From NCBI GenBank assembly GCA_934486895.1, contig CAKSQZ010000008.1, forward strand, positions 9,733 to 73,732: 64,000 nucleotides of DNA, given 5' to 3'. The notes under the pieces are model-generated. The model did no database searches. It was not told where the DNA came from and was given only the letters and a program-made list of their open reading frames with translations. A program made the position numbers and the translations under genes. This stretch comes from an uncultured Eubacteriales bacterium (lineage in GTDB: Bacteria > Bacillota > Clostridia > Oscillospirales > Acutalibacteraceae). This document shows, piece after piece, positions 1 to 7,870 of the stretch; the stretch's first letter is position 1, and each line of letters begins with the position of its first letter.

Positions 1-820
1 CAACGCTCATCGAAAGTATGCACGAGGTGAACAAAGCTGTAATGCAGGCTGGCTTTGAGCGACCGCCGCAGACAGCGCCGGCAACGCCGCAGGCGGAGAG
101 CAAAACAGCCCGTTCGGGTTGTCCGCCGAGAACGCACAGTACCGCAGAAAGTACAAACGAGCAGATAGCGGCAGCCGCCTCTTCACCGAAATAGGAGCAG
201 TAGAGTATCAGCAAAAGTGCAAATATTTCGGCAGACCCGACACCCTTTATATCTACATTAACACAGCACAGAACAGCGGCGCAAAAGGTGAAAACACTGA
301 TCATATCTTTTGTGCCGAGAAACCGCATATTTTTGTTTTTGGAGTAAAGCTCGGCCGTGTCGCTTATAAAATAAGCGAACCCGAGCGACAGCACTATCTC
401 AGCAAAATAGAAAAGCAGTTTTTGAGTGTCCGTCCCGGACGACATTACCGAAAACAACGCTCCCGCACCTGTTCCGAGCGAAGCGTACCAAGCAGCGCCT
501 CGCGTCGGGTCTTTCGACCCGAAGACTGTTTCGGTCAACAGCTTCAAAAACAAAATTATGATTATCGACGCAATTCGCCGCATTGCCTCCTCTTGCGGTG
601 TCGGCAGAAGTATTCCCACAGCGGCACCTACTCCCGCTATCACACTTTGCGCACCTTTAGGCAAAGCAGCACAAACGGCGGCACCCAGCGGATAAACTCC
701 GCCGAAAAACGACACCTGCGAGGAGAAAAAGCCGAACAACGCCGACAACAGGCATTTCAAAGCGAAAAACGGTCGTGCCGACACATTTTTCTTGTAAAAC
801 CCCATGATCAGTTCAAGCAT
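1..820 (-). CDS. spoIIE: Stage II sporulation protein E, membrane domain (partial, C-terminus off the left edge)
   Basis: A minus-strand frame runs open from an ATG at 820 to the left edge (about 273 codons) with no stop. The protein is almost entirely hydrophobic, with Gly/Ala-rich helices in the style of the 10-TM N-terminal region of SpoIIE (for example FFGGVYPLGAAVCAALPKG near residues 38-56). SpoIIE is the membrane PP2C phosphatase that dephosphorylates SpoIIAA and so activates sigma-F in the forespore; its phosphatase domain would lie beyond the edge. The start at 820 has AGGG six bases upstream. Upstream lies a promoter with the 21-bp spacing typical of Spo0A-activated spoIIE promoters, which supports the name. 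The family call rests on topology, the conserved-looking N-terminal block and the promoter; another polytopic protein is possible. Confidence 0.65.
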   Translation of the reverse strand, partial: MLELIMGFYKKNVSARPFFALKCLLSALFGFFSSQVSFFGGVYPLGAAVCAALPKGAQSVIAGVGAAVGILLPTPQEEAMRRIASIIIILFLKLLTETVFGSKDPTRGAAWYASLGTGAGALFSVMSSGTDTQKLLFYFAEIVLSLGFAYFISDTAELYSKNKNMRFLGTKDMISVFTFCAAVLCCVNVDIKGVGSAEIFALLLILYCSYFGEEAAAAICSFVLSAVLCVLGGQPERAVLLSACGVAGAVCGGRSKPACITALFTSCILSMSV

Positions 821-860
821 AAAGATCCCTATCCTTTCATCGTCTTTTACTTTTAGTTTG

Positions 861-893
861 ATTATATATCTATGCGTTTTTATATATTGTCAG
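861..893 (-). promoter_or_regulatory. Candidate Spo0A-type spoIIE promoter (21-bp spacer)
   Basis: Read on the minus strand there is CTGACA (893-888) and a perfect TATAAT (866-861) separated by 21 bp instead of 17. Sigma-A promoters of spoIIE and spoIIG in Bacillus have this over-long spacing and need phosphorylated Spo0A bound next to the -35. The -35 here overlaps TTCTGACAA, which resembles but does not exactly match a 0A box. The downstream gene is the SpoIIE-like frame. Confidence 0.5.
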
Positions 894-971
894 AAAGTGG
901 ATATTTTATTTTATCGCTTTGAACCGAAAATAAAAAAGAAATGCAAATTTACCGAAGTTCAAGTCTTATTA

Positions 972-1000
972 TTGACAATCGGCGCAAAAAGGGGTAAAAT
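972..1000 (+). promoter_or_regulatory. Sigma-A promoter of leuCD
   Basis: TTGACA at 972-977 and TAAAAT at 995-1000, 17-bp spacer, 35 bases before the leuC start. The short leader leaves no room for a T-box or a leader-peptide attenuator. Confidence 0.7.
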
Positions 1001-1034
1001 AAAATCGTTACTATTCAACGAAAGGTATGATCCT

Positions 1035-2309
1035 ATGGCAGAAAAAATACCTGCTATGACCGCAACTCAAAAAATTCTCGCATATCATGCGGGACTCGAC
1101 TATGTTGAAGTCGGTCAGCTAATCAATGCAAAGCTCGACATGGTGCTCGGCAACGATATCACCTCCCCTGTGGCTATCGGCGAGTTCGAGAAGCACGGTG
1201 CAAACAGCGTTTTTTCCAAGACAGCTATTTCGCTTGTTATGGATCACTTTGTGCCTAATAAGGACATTAAAGCGGCTCAGCAGACCAAGCGTGTGCGCGA
1301 TTTCGCAAACAAATATCAGATCGAAAACTATTTCGATGTCGGCAAGATGGGCATTGAACACGCTCTGCTTCCCGAGCAGGGACTTGTAGGCCCGGGCGAC
1401 TGTATCATCGGAGCGGACTCACACACTTGTACCTACGGTGCACTCGGCGCATTTTCAACAGGTGTCGGCTCAACCGATATGGCGGCAGGCATGGCAACGG
1501 GCATGGCTTGGTTCAAGGTCCCGTCGGCTATCAAGGTAGAGATCAAAGGCAAAAAACCGGATTATATCGGCGGTAAGGATGTCATTCTTCATCTAATCGG
1601 CGAGATCGGGGTTGACGGCGCTCTGTATCAGTCGCTTGAATTTTGCGGCGAGGGCATTAAAGAACTCAGCATGGATGATCGTCTTTGCATTGCGAATATG
1701 GCTATTGAAGCCGGTGCGAAAAACGGCATTTTCCCTGTTGATGATATAACAATGGAATATGTAAACGGAAGATTTAAGCGCGAGGTTCGTGTTTTCGAGG
1801 CAGACCCCGATGCGGAATATACCCGCACAGTCGTCATCGAGCTTGATAAGCTTCGTCCGACAGTTGCTTTCCCGCACCTGCCGGAAAACACAAAGACAGT
1901 CGATGAAGCGGCAAATATCAAGATCGATCAGGTCGTTATCGGCTCCTGCACAAACGGCAGAATGGAAGATATGCGTATGGCTGCCCGTGTCCTGAAAGGC
2001 AAAAAGGTTGCAGACGGCGTTCGCTGCATCATCATTCCGGCAACACAGAATATCTATCTTCAGTGCCTGAAAGAGGGCATTCTCGAGGAGTTTATCGAAG
2101 CCGGCGCAGTAGTCAGCACGCCAACCTGCGGCCCGTGTCTCGGCGGATATATGGGCATACTTGCGGAAAATGAACGCGCTGTTTCGACCACAAACCGCAA
2201 CTTTGTCGGCAGAATGGGACATATCACATCGGAGATATATCTTACAGGTCCTGCGGTTGCCGCTGCAAGCGCCGTAACAGGATATATCACCGATCCTGCG
2301 AGTCTTTAA
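1035..2309 (+). CDS. leuC: 3-isopropylmalate dehydratase large subunit
   Basis: 424-residue aconitase-family protein that, with LeuD, isomerises 2-isopropylmalate to 3-isopropylmalate in leucine synthesis in the cytoplasm. Visible motifs are the N-terminal TQKILAYHAG and VLGNDITSP blocks, GADSHTCTYGALGAF, SCTNGR, and the C-terminal TCGPCLGG, which supply the cysteines of the [4Fe-4S] cluster. At about 420 residues it belongs to the shorter HacA/archaeal-type LeuC rather than the 460-470 residue enterobacterial form. The start at 1035 is chosen because AAAGG lies 10 bases upstream and the family's N-terminus begins here; the open frame extends to 804 but has no homologous sequence there. leuD follows after 12 bases, so the two are co-transcribed. 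Confidence 0.95.
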   Translation: MAEKIPAMTATQKILAYHAGLDYVEVGQLINAKLDMVLGNDITSPVAIGEFEKHGANSVFSKTAISLVMDHFVPNKDIKAAQQTKRVRDFANKYQIENYFDVGKMGIEHALLPEQGLVGPGDCIIGADSHTCTYGALGAFSTGVGSTDMAAGMATGMAWFKVPSAIKVEIKGKKPDYIGGKDVILHLIGEIGVDGALYQSLEFCGEGIKELSMDDRLCIANMAIEAGAKNGIFPVDDITMEYVNGRFKREVRVFEADPDAEYTRTVVIELDKLRPTVAFPHLPENTKTVDEAANIKIDQVVIGSCTNGRMEDMRMAARVLKGKKVADGVRCIIIPATQNIYLQCLKEGILEEFIEAGAVVSTPTCGPCLGGYMGILAENERAVSTTNRNFVGRMGHITSEIYLTGPAVAAASAVTGYITDPASL

Positions 2310-2321
2310 GGAGGAAATAAT

Positions 2322-2804
2322 ATGAAAGCACACGGCTTTGTACATAAATACGGCGACAATGTCGATACCGATGTCATTATTCCGGCAAGGTATCTCAATA
2401 CCTCCGACCATAAGGAACTCGCTTCTCATTGCATGGAGGATATCGACGCCGATTTTGTTAAAAATGTTAAGGCAGGAGATATTATCGTTGCCGACCGCAA
2501 CTTCGGCTGCGGCTCGTCGAGAGAGCACGCTCCGATAGCAATAAAGGCGAGCGGCATTTCCTGCGTTATCGCTAAGAGCTTTGCGCGCATTTTCTATCGC
2601 AATTCGATCAATATCGGTCTTGCGATACTCGAATGTGAAGAGGCTGCAAACGATATCGAAAGCGGCAATGAGCTCGAAGTTGATTTCGATACCGGCATTA
2701 TCAGAAACATCACAAAAGGCAAAGAGTATAAGGCTCAGCCGTTCCCGGAGTTCATCCAGAACATTATCCGAGGCGGCGGACTGCTCAACACCGTAATAAA
2801 GTAA
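2322..2804 (+). CDS. leuD: 3-isopropylmalate dehydratase small subunit
   Basis: 160-residue swivelling-domain subunit that completes the LeuCD isomerase. The family signature GCGSSREHAP (about residues 65-74) is present, preceded by DTDVIIPARYL and followed by ARIFYRNSINIGL, which contact substrate. The start has a strong AAGGAGG eight to nine bases upstream. The length matches the short LeuD type that pairs with HacA-like LeuC. An imperfect hairpin follows the stop codon. leuA, leuB and ilv genes are not in the window. Confidence 0.95.
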   Translation: MKAHGFVHKYGDNVDTDVIIPARYLNTSDHKELASHCMEDIDADFVKNVKAGDIIVADRNFGCGSSREHAPIAIKASGISCVIAKSFARIFYRNSINIGLAILECEEAANDIESGNELEVDFDTGIIRNITKGKEYKAQPFPEFIQNIIRGGGLLNTVIK

Positions 2805-2809
2805 AAAAT

Positions 2810-2835
2810 CGACCGTCCGTTTGTTCGGGCGGTCG
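2810..2835 (+). terminator. Hairpin after leuD
   Basis: Ten-base-pair GC-rich stem (CGACCGTCCG / CGGGCGGTCG, one G-U pair) with a six-base loop directly after leuD. The following bases are only weakly U-rich, so termination may be partial and cwlD could receive read-through. Confidence 0.45.
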
Positions 2836-2880
2836 TAAATTTAATGTTAGCCGCATATATTCGTATATCGGAGGTGCGGC

Positions 2881-3543
2881 ATGAAAAGGTTAGCGGTATT
2901 ACTGATTTGTTTGATCGTTTTCGGGAGCATGTGCAGCGTTTCGGCAAGCGGACTGAAACTCGTCTGCGACGCGGGTCACGGCGGACCGGACGGCGGAGCG
3001 GTAGCGGCGGACGGCACACTCGAGAAGGATCTTAATCTGCAGTTCGCTCTGACAGCGGCTGATCTGTTCCGATTTGTCGGTGTAAGCACAACGCTCACCC
3101 GAACGGACGACCGCTCGATCCACGACAGCGGTGCCGACACTATCCGAAAGAAAAAGGTAAGCGATATAAAAAACCGCCTTTCCATGATAAACGATACCGA
3201 CGCCGAGCTGCTTGTAAGCTTTCATCAAAATAAGTTCAGTCAGCCGAAATACCGCGGAACACAGGTTTTCTACGGCAGATTGAACGAACGCTCAAAGTAT
3301 ATAGCGCAGGCTGTTCAAAAGAATGTCAAACAGCTGATGCAGCCCGAAAACGGCAGAGAAGCAAAGCTGAGCGGAAAGAGTATATATCTGCTGTATCATT
3401 GCACAAAACCGGCAATTCTTGTCGAATGCGGTTTTTTGTCTAACGCCGATGAGCTGTCGAACCTCAAAAAGAGGGAATATCAAAAAAAGATCTGTTTTGC
3501 GGTCATGTGCGGTGTGATCGTTGAAAATTCAGTCTTGAAATGA
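2881..3543 (+). CDS. cwlD: N-acetylmuramoyl-L-alanine amidase, CwlD-like germination/sporulation type
   Basis: 220-residue Amidase_3 protein with an N-terminal signal peptide (hydrophobic residues 4-22, small residues SASG after it). The zinc ligands of the family are visible: DAGHGG (His33), Glu48, the SFHQN histidine (normally SIHAN) and ECGFLSN near the C-terminus with the catalytic Glu. The enzyme cleaves the amide between MurNAc and L-Ala; CwlD does this during muramic-lactam formation in spore cortex, which lets the cortex be recognised at germination. The short single-domain form without SPOR, LysM or SH3 repeats, and the spoIIE gene nearby, favour CwlD over a vegetative autolysin. GGAGG lies seven bases before the start. 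radA follows after 13 bases. Confidence 0.8.
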   Translation: MKRLAVLLICLIVFGSMCSVSASGLKLVCDAGHGGPDGGAVAADGTLEKDLNLQFALTAADLFRFVGVSTTLTRTDDRSIHDSGADTIRKKKVSDIKNRLSMINDTDAELLVSFHQNKFSQPKYRGTQVFYGRLNERSKYIAQAVQKNVKQLMQPENGREAKLSGKSIYLLYHCTKPAILVECGFLSNADELSNLKKREYQKKICFAVMCGVIVENSVLK

Positions 3544-3556
3544 AAGGAAAGATAAA

Positions 3557-4927
3557 ATGGCTAAGTCGAAAACCGTCTATGTTTGCTCAAACTGCGGCTC
3601 AGAATCTGTTAAATGGCAGGGCAGATGTCCTGATTGCGGCGAGTTCAATACATTTGAAGAACGGCTCACAGTGCCTGCCGTGAAGTCGGCGGGCAAGGTG
3701 TCGTATCAGGCGCAGGGCATTTCGGCAGACCCGATCGGCAATATCAGCACAGCGGAGAAATGTCGTTATAAAACAGGACTCAGTGAGCTTGACCGTGTTC
3801 TCGGGGGCGGTATCGTCAAGGGCTCGCTTGTGCTCCTGTCGGGCGATCCGGGCATCGGAAAATCAACAATACTGCTCCAGATCTGCGAGTATATCTGCCG
3901 CGAGCACGAAGTGCTGTATGTGTCGGGCGAGGAATCAAAACGGCAAATAAAGCTCAGAGCGGACAGGCTCGGTGTTCATTCGGACAACCTCCTTGTTATG
4001 ACAGGCAACAACGCCGAGGCAGTCGCGTCGTATATCGAATCGGAACGTCCCGGGGTTGTCATAATCGATTCTATTCAGACAATGAGCCTGCCTGAGATCA
4101 GCTCTGTTCCGGGAAGTTTAACTCAGGTCAGAGAATGTACAAACCTGTTTTTACGCACAGCAAAGGATCTTGAAATACCGGTCATAATAGTCGGCCATGT
4201 AAATAAAGACGGTGCTATTGCAGGCCCTAAGGTGCTTGAGCATATTGTCGATGCAGTGCTTTATTTTGAGGGAGAAAAAAGCCTTTCGTGCAGAATTTTG
4301 AGAGCTGTTAAAAACAGATTCGGTTCAACAAATGAGATCGGTATGTTTGAAATGACCGATCGCGGTATGTTGCAGATCGAAAATCCGTCGGGTGTTCTTA
4401 TAAGCGGCAGACCGAAAAATGTTTCGGGCACCTGCGTTGCCTGTGTTATGGAGGGAAGCCGCCCGATCCTTGCGGAGGTGCAGGGACTTGCGGCATCATC
4501 TCCGTTCGGTAATCCGCGCCGAACTTCAAACGGCTTCGACTATAATCGAATGAGCCTCATTCTTGCGGTGCTTGAAAAGCGGGGCGGATATATCTTCTCA
4601 GGCTCAGATGTGTATTTGAATGTTGCAGGCGGCTTGCGGCCGGATGAACCTGCGGCGGACCTTCCTGCCGCAATTGCACTAATTTCAAGTTTGAAAGACG
4701 AAGTTGTCAATGAAAAAACAGTCGTGTTCGGCGAGCTTGGCCTTGCGGGCGAAGTCAGAGCGGTGACAAATGCCGTTCAGCGCGTTAGTGAAGCGGCAAG
4801 ACTCGGATTTGAAAGATGCGTTATCCCGATCCACAATGTCAAAGACCTGCCCGATAATTTAAAAAATTCGATTGAGGTCGTCGGCATCCGAACGATCCGC
4901 CGCGCTTATGAAGCGTGTATAAACTGA
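3557..4927 (+). CDS. radA: DNA repair protein RadA (Sms)
   Basis: 456-residue RecA-related branch-migration ATPase that helps RecA process recombination intermediates. The order is classic: N-terminal C4 zinc finger (CSNCG...CPDCG, residues 10-28), Walker A GDPGIGKST near residue 96, Walker B VVIIDSIQT, the RadA-specific KNRFGSTNEIG motif, and a C-terminal Lon-like domain (residues about 270-456, with DLPAAIALISS). All key residues are present and the length is normal. AAAGGA precedes the ATG. It follows cwlD by 13 bases and is probably co-transcribed with it. Confidence 0.97.
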   Translation: MAKSKTVYVCSNCGSESVKWQGRCPDCGEFNTFEERLTVPAVKSAGKVSYQAQGISADPIGNISTAEKCRYKTGLSELDRVLGGGIVKGSLVLLSGDPGIGKSTILLQICEYICREHEVLYVSGEESKRQIKLRADRLGVHSDNLLVMTGNNAEAVASYIESERPGVVIIDSIQTMSLPEISSVPGSLTQVRECTNLFLRTAKDLEIPVIIVGHVNKDGAIAGPKVLEHIVDAVLYFEGEKSLSCRILRAVKNRFGSTNEIGMFEMTDRGMLQIENPSGVLISGRPKNVSGTCVACVMEGSRPILAEVQGLAASSPFGNPRRTSNGFDYNRMSLILAVLEKRGGYIFSGSDVYLNVAGGLRPDEPAADLPAAIALISSLKDEVVNEKTVVFGELGLAGEVRAVTNAVQRVSEAARLGFERCVIPIHNVKDLPDNLKNSIEVVGIRTIRRAYEACIN

Positions 4928-4933
4928 ATTATC

Positions 4934-4970
4934 GTCTCCGCGTTTTGTTTTTTCAAAGCGCGGACTTTTT
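4934..4970 (+). terminator. Rho-independent terminator after radA
   Basis: An imperfect stem of CTCCGCGTTTTG and CAAAGCGCGGA with a T-rich loop, followed by a run of T residues, seven bases after the radA stop. Confidence 0.7.
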
Positions 4971-5057
4971 ATGTTTTCGCGTGTAATATTAGCAAAAAAA
5001 CCGTTTAAAATAAATCCGATGACACATTAAGATTTTATGAAAACGGAGAGAATAGTG

Positions 5058-5912
5058 ATGACGCAGAAACGGAAAATATGGCTGTTTTTATATATGTTTG
5101 CGGTGTTTTGCAGTGCTGTTGCCGTGTCGGCGGCAACAGCGCCTGTAAATGTAATCGTTGCGGTAGCGCAAGGCCGCAGTGTCGGAGAATATGTGTATGC
5201 AAGCGGCGTTATAATCAAGGGTGAGCCGCTTATTCAAACATCGAAAACCGACCTTGCAGTTTCCGATATCTGCGTGCGTGTCGGCGATTATATAAGGTCG
5301 GGCGATGTGATCATGAAAACGGTGGACGGCTCAAAAATCACCGCCGAGTATGACGGTACTGTCAGCGAAATATTCGATATAAGCTTAGGTGTCGCAGCGG
5401 GTCAGAACCTTATATCGTATATCGACACCGATACTCTTAGCGTGGCAGTAAATGTTGCCGAATCGGACATCTCCAAAATAAAAAAAGGGCAGACCGTCAG
5501 TATAACAGGCAGCGGCTTTAAAGGCAGAGAATACAAAGGCAAAATCGAAACAATAGGTGCAGAAGCGCAGTCGGCGCAAAATGCCGCTGTTTTCGTTGCA
5601 GTCGGCATATCGCTCGATGAGCCCGATAACAATCTTAAGCCTAATTTCACAGTCAAAGCAAAGATCTCCGTCGGCAGTGACGACAACGCCGTAACAGTGC
5701 CGCAGTCGGCAGTCGCTTCGGATTCGTTGGGCGAGTATGTCTATGTAGTAAACGGCAGCAGTGCCGACCGTCGCTCAGTCAAAACAAAATGCACCGGCTC
5801 GGAGATTTATATAAAAAGCGGACTAAATATCGGCGAAAAGGTCATCAAAGATATAAACAGCGTGCAAAACAACGCCGACACTCTCAGCGTTTCGGTAGGG
5901 GCGGTGCAGTGA
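5058..5912 (+). CDS. Membrane-fusion / efflux periplasmic-adaptor-like protein (HlyD/MacA family)
   Basis: About 284 residues: one N-terminal membrane anchor (IWLFLYMFAVFCSAVAVSA), then a short barrel-sandwich hybrid region (GEYVYASGVI ... GDVIMKTVDGSKITAEYDGTVSEI) and beta-barrel repeats. In Gram-positives such adaptors work outside the cell with MacB/FtsX-like ABC permeases. The start at 5058 is preferred over 5037 because GGAGAG lies seven bases upstream of it. The stop codon overlaps the ATG of the permease gene by one base, so the two are translationally coupled. The long coiled-coil hairpin of TolC-linked MacA is absent, as expected without an outer membrane. Substrate unknown. Confidence 0.8.
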   Translation: MTQKRKIWLFLYMFAVFCSAVAVSAATAPVNVIVAVAQGRSVGEYVYASGVIIKGEPLIQTSKTDLAVSDICVRVGDYIRSGDVIMKTVDGSKITAEYDGTVSEIFDISLGVAAGQNLISYIDTDTLSVAVNVAESDISKIKKGQTVSITGSGFKGREYKGKIETIGAEAQSAQNAAVFVAVGISLDEPDNNLKPNFTVKAKISVGSDDNAVTVPQSAVASDSLGEYVYVVNGSSADRRSVKTKCTGSEIYIKSGLNIGEKVIKDINSVQNNADTLSVSVGAVQ

Positions 5913-7069
5913 TGCTTGCGATCTTTAAAATGTCTCTCAAAGCCTTTCGGGCAAAAAAGCTTCGCACGGCGCTGTCAGTCCTGGGAATTGCAGTGTCTGC
6001 CGCGTCTGTTATGATGATATCGTCGCTCGGCAGTATCGGCGGGCAAGCCGTCAACAGCGAGCTCGACAGTATGGGACTCAGGGGAATTTCGGTAAGTTCC
6101 GATAAGCTGCTCGGAGACGACGAGCTTGAAGTTGCAAAAAGTGTTTTCGGCGTCAGTGCCGTTACTCCCGTATCAGGCGGCTATGGCACCGTTGCGGCTG
6201 AAAACACCGATACAGACCCCGTTCGCGCTTATGTTTGGGGGATAAACGAAAATGCCGACGCTGTCATCTCCGCCAAAACAGTTTACGGCAGAGCGATCGG
6301 CAGAGCTGACACACAGTGCCGGAAAAATGTATGTGTTATAGATAAAACATTATCAAAAACCATGTTCAAAACAGATAATTCGGTCGGACGGTATGTCAAT
6401 ATTTCGCTTGATAAAGGCTATGTAAACTGCGAGATAGTCGGGATATGCGAAGCAGAAAGCGGCGTTTTGAAAAGCGTATCCGGCACTATTGCGCCGTATT
6501 TTGTCTATCTGCCCTACACCTGCGTTGCGGAAAGCGGTTTTGATTGGATCGCCGTGCGTTCGGACAGCAGCGATACCGAAACGGTCTGTAAAAATATAAA
6601 GACAGCCTTCGAGATCCGTCAGACTGATGTGACAGTTGAAAATATGTCGTCACAGCGTGAAGCACTCAGCAGAATGATGTCGATCGTGACATTGGTTCTG
6701 ACGCTTATCGCCGCGGTGTCGCTTGTAGTGTCCGGCCTTTCGATAATGACCGTTATGCTCTCATCTGTAAGCGAACGAACAGCCGAGATCGGAATAAAAA
6801 AGGCCATCGGCGCTTCAACAGGCTTGATACTGCTCGAATTTATTTTTGAAGCATTGACTATTTCTTTTGTCGGCGGTATAATCGGAAGTGTATTCGGCGC
6901 TGTTATCAGCCTTGCGGCGGGCAGGTTTTTGCTCGGGTCGGCATCTGTCGATCTCGGCGCTGTCGTTTTGTGCACGGTTTGTTCTGCGGCGGCAGGCGCG
7001 ATCTTCGGCGCATATCCTGCAGGTATCGCGGCAAGGCTCAAGCCTGTCGATGCGCTCTCAAGAGATTAA
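5912..7069 (+). CDS. ABC transporter permease, FtsX/MacB type
   Basis: 385 residues with the MacB/FtsX layout: one TM helix near the N-terminus (RTALSVLGIAVSAASVMMISSL), a large extracellular MacB_PCD-like domain (about residues 45-255), then three C-terminal TM helices separated by a cytoplasmic loop with SERTAEIGIKKAIGAS, the coupling segment that contacts the ATPase. It starts in a TGATG overlap with the adaptor gene. No ATP-binding subunit lies in this operon or immediately around it, which is unusual because MacB-type systems normally carry one; it must be encoded elsewhere or the pair is incomplete. Ends 10 bases before the DUF6873 gene. Confidence 0.85.
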   Translation: MLAIFKMSLKAFRAKKLRTALSVLGIAVSAASVMMISSLGSIGGQAVNSELDSMGLRGISVSSDKLLGDDELEVAKSVFGVSAVTPVSGGYGTVAAENTDTDPVRAYVWGINENADAVISAKTVYGRAIGRADTQCRKNVCVIDKTLSKTMFKTDNSVGRYVNISLDKGYVNCEIVGICEAESGVLKSVSGTIAPYFVYLPYTCVAESGFDWIAVRSDSSDTETVCKNIKTAFEIRQTDVTVENMSSQREALSRMMSIVTLVLTLIAAVSLVVSGLSIMTVMLSSVSERTAEIGIKKAIGASTGLILLEFIFEALTISFVGGIIGSVFGAVISLAAGRFLLGSASVDLGAVVLCTVCSAAAGAIFGAYPAGIAARLKPVDALSRD

Positions 7070-7079
7070 GGAGAAAAAT

Positions 7080-7808
7080 ATGCTTTTAGAAAATGCACTG
7101 CTTCCGAAAAGCCGTGTAACGGTCGCCGCGGTAAGTTCCGCCGTGCCGTACATAGAAAATACGGATTTAATAAGAATAAACGATAATTTTAATATCGGCT
7201 CGCCTGTATCTTCTCATGCAGATGTGAACATCTGCTGTGTCGGCGGCGGCACTGTCTTTGTCGCGGCAGAACAGCAGTCGCTCGCGCATAAACTGTCTGC
7301 TCTCGGCTTCAATGTCATTGTCTTAAAAGAGCAGATGTCGGGCAGCTATCCGGACGACTCTCTTTTAAATGCCGCGGTGTTCGGGAAAACCGCAATACTA
7401 AACCCGAAAACTGTATCTGCTGAACTGTTGGCTTACCTTCGGGACCATTCGTTTCAAATAATAAAAACCAAGCAGGGTTATTCAAAATGCTCGGTTTTTC
7501 CGATCGCAAAGAATGCTGTTATAACAACCGACCGCGCAATAGCCGAAAGCTGCAAAAAATCTGATATCGACACGCTTTTGATCTGTGCCGAAGATATCGC
7601 GCTCAGCGGATATAAAAACGGTCTTATAGGCGGCTGCGGCGGAATGATCGATACATCAACAGCTCTTTTCTTCGGAGATATAAAGACTCATCGGGATTAC
7701 CTTAAAATAAGCAATTTTTTGTCATCGCACATGGTCAATGCTGTATGCATAGGCGGTGGCAAGCTCACCGACTGCGGCTCGCTCATACCTCTTGTATCCG
7801 AGAATTAG
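7080..7808 (+). CDS. DUF6873-type GME-fold protein, function unknown
   Basis: 242 residues. Pattern similarity points to the clostridial DUF6873 group with a guanidino-group-modifying-enzyme fold (the arginine deiminase/DDAH-like pentein propeller). Visible conserved blocks are KQGYSKCSVFPI, NAVITTDRAIAESC, GLIGGCGGMID, LFFGDIKTH and VCIGGGKLTDCGSLIPL. Pentein hydrolases use a Cys near the C-terminus; the Cys in LTDCGSLIPL is a candidate, but a full His/Asp/Cys set cannot be assigned by eye. The start has AAGGAG six bases upstream. It sits between the permease and the cysteine desulfurase, giving little functional hint. Substrate unknown; the family name comes from memory of similar sequences. 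Confidence 0.6.
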   Translation: MLLENALLPKSRVTVAAVSSAVPYIENTDLIRINDNFNIGSPVSSHADVNICCVGGGTVFVAAEQQSLAHKLSALGFNVIVLKEQMSGSYPDDSLLNAAVFGKTAILNPKTVSAELLAYLRDHSFQIIKTKQGYSKCSVFPIAKNAVITTDRAIAESCKKSDIDTLLICAEDIALSGYKNGLIGGCGGMIDTSTALFFGDIKTHRDYLKISNFLSSHMVNAVCIGGGKLTDCGSLIPLVSEN

Positions 7809-7870
7809 TGCTTGATTAGATCTCTTTGATATAGTATAATGAAAGATGTTTTAAAAAGGAGCAATTATAA

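Noticed and set aside
119..856. Plus-strand open frames at the left edge (up to 245 residues)
   Set aside because: They are basic, low-complexity shadows of the minus-strand SpoIIE-like membrane protein, which has natural composition, a Shine-Dalgarno and a promoter.
1593..2528. 311-residue minus-strand frame opposite leuC/leuD
   Set aside because: The plus strand encodes complete LeuC and LeuD with all cluster and signature motifs; the antisense frame crosses both genes.
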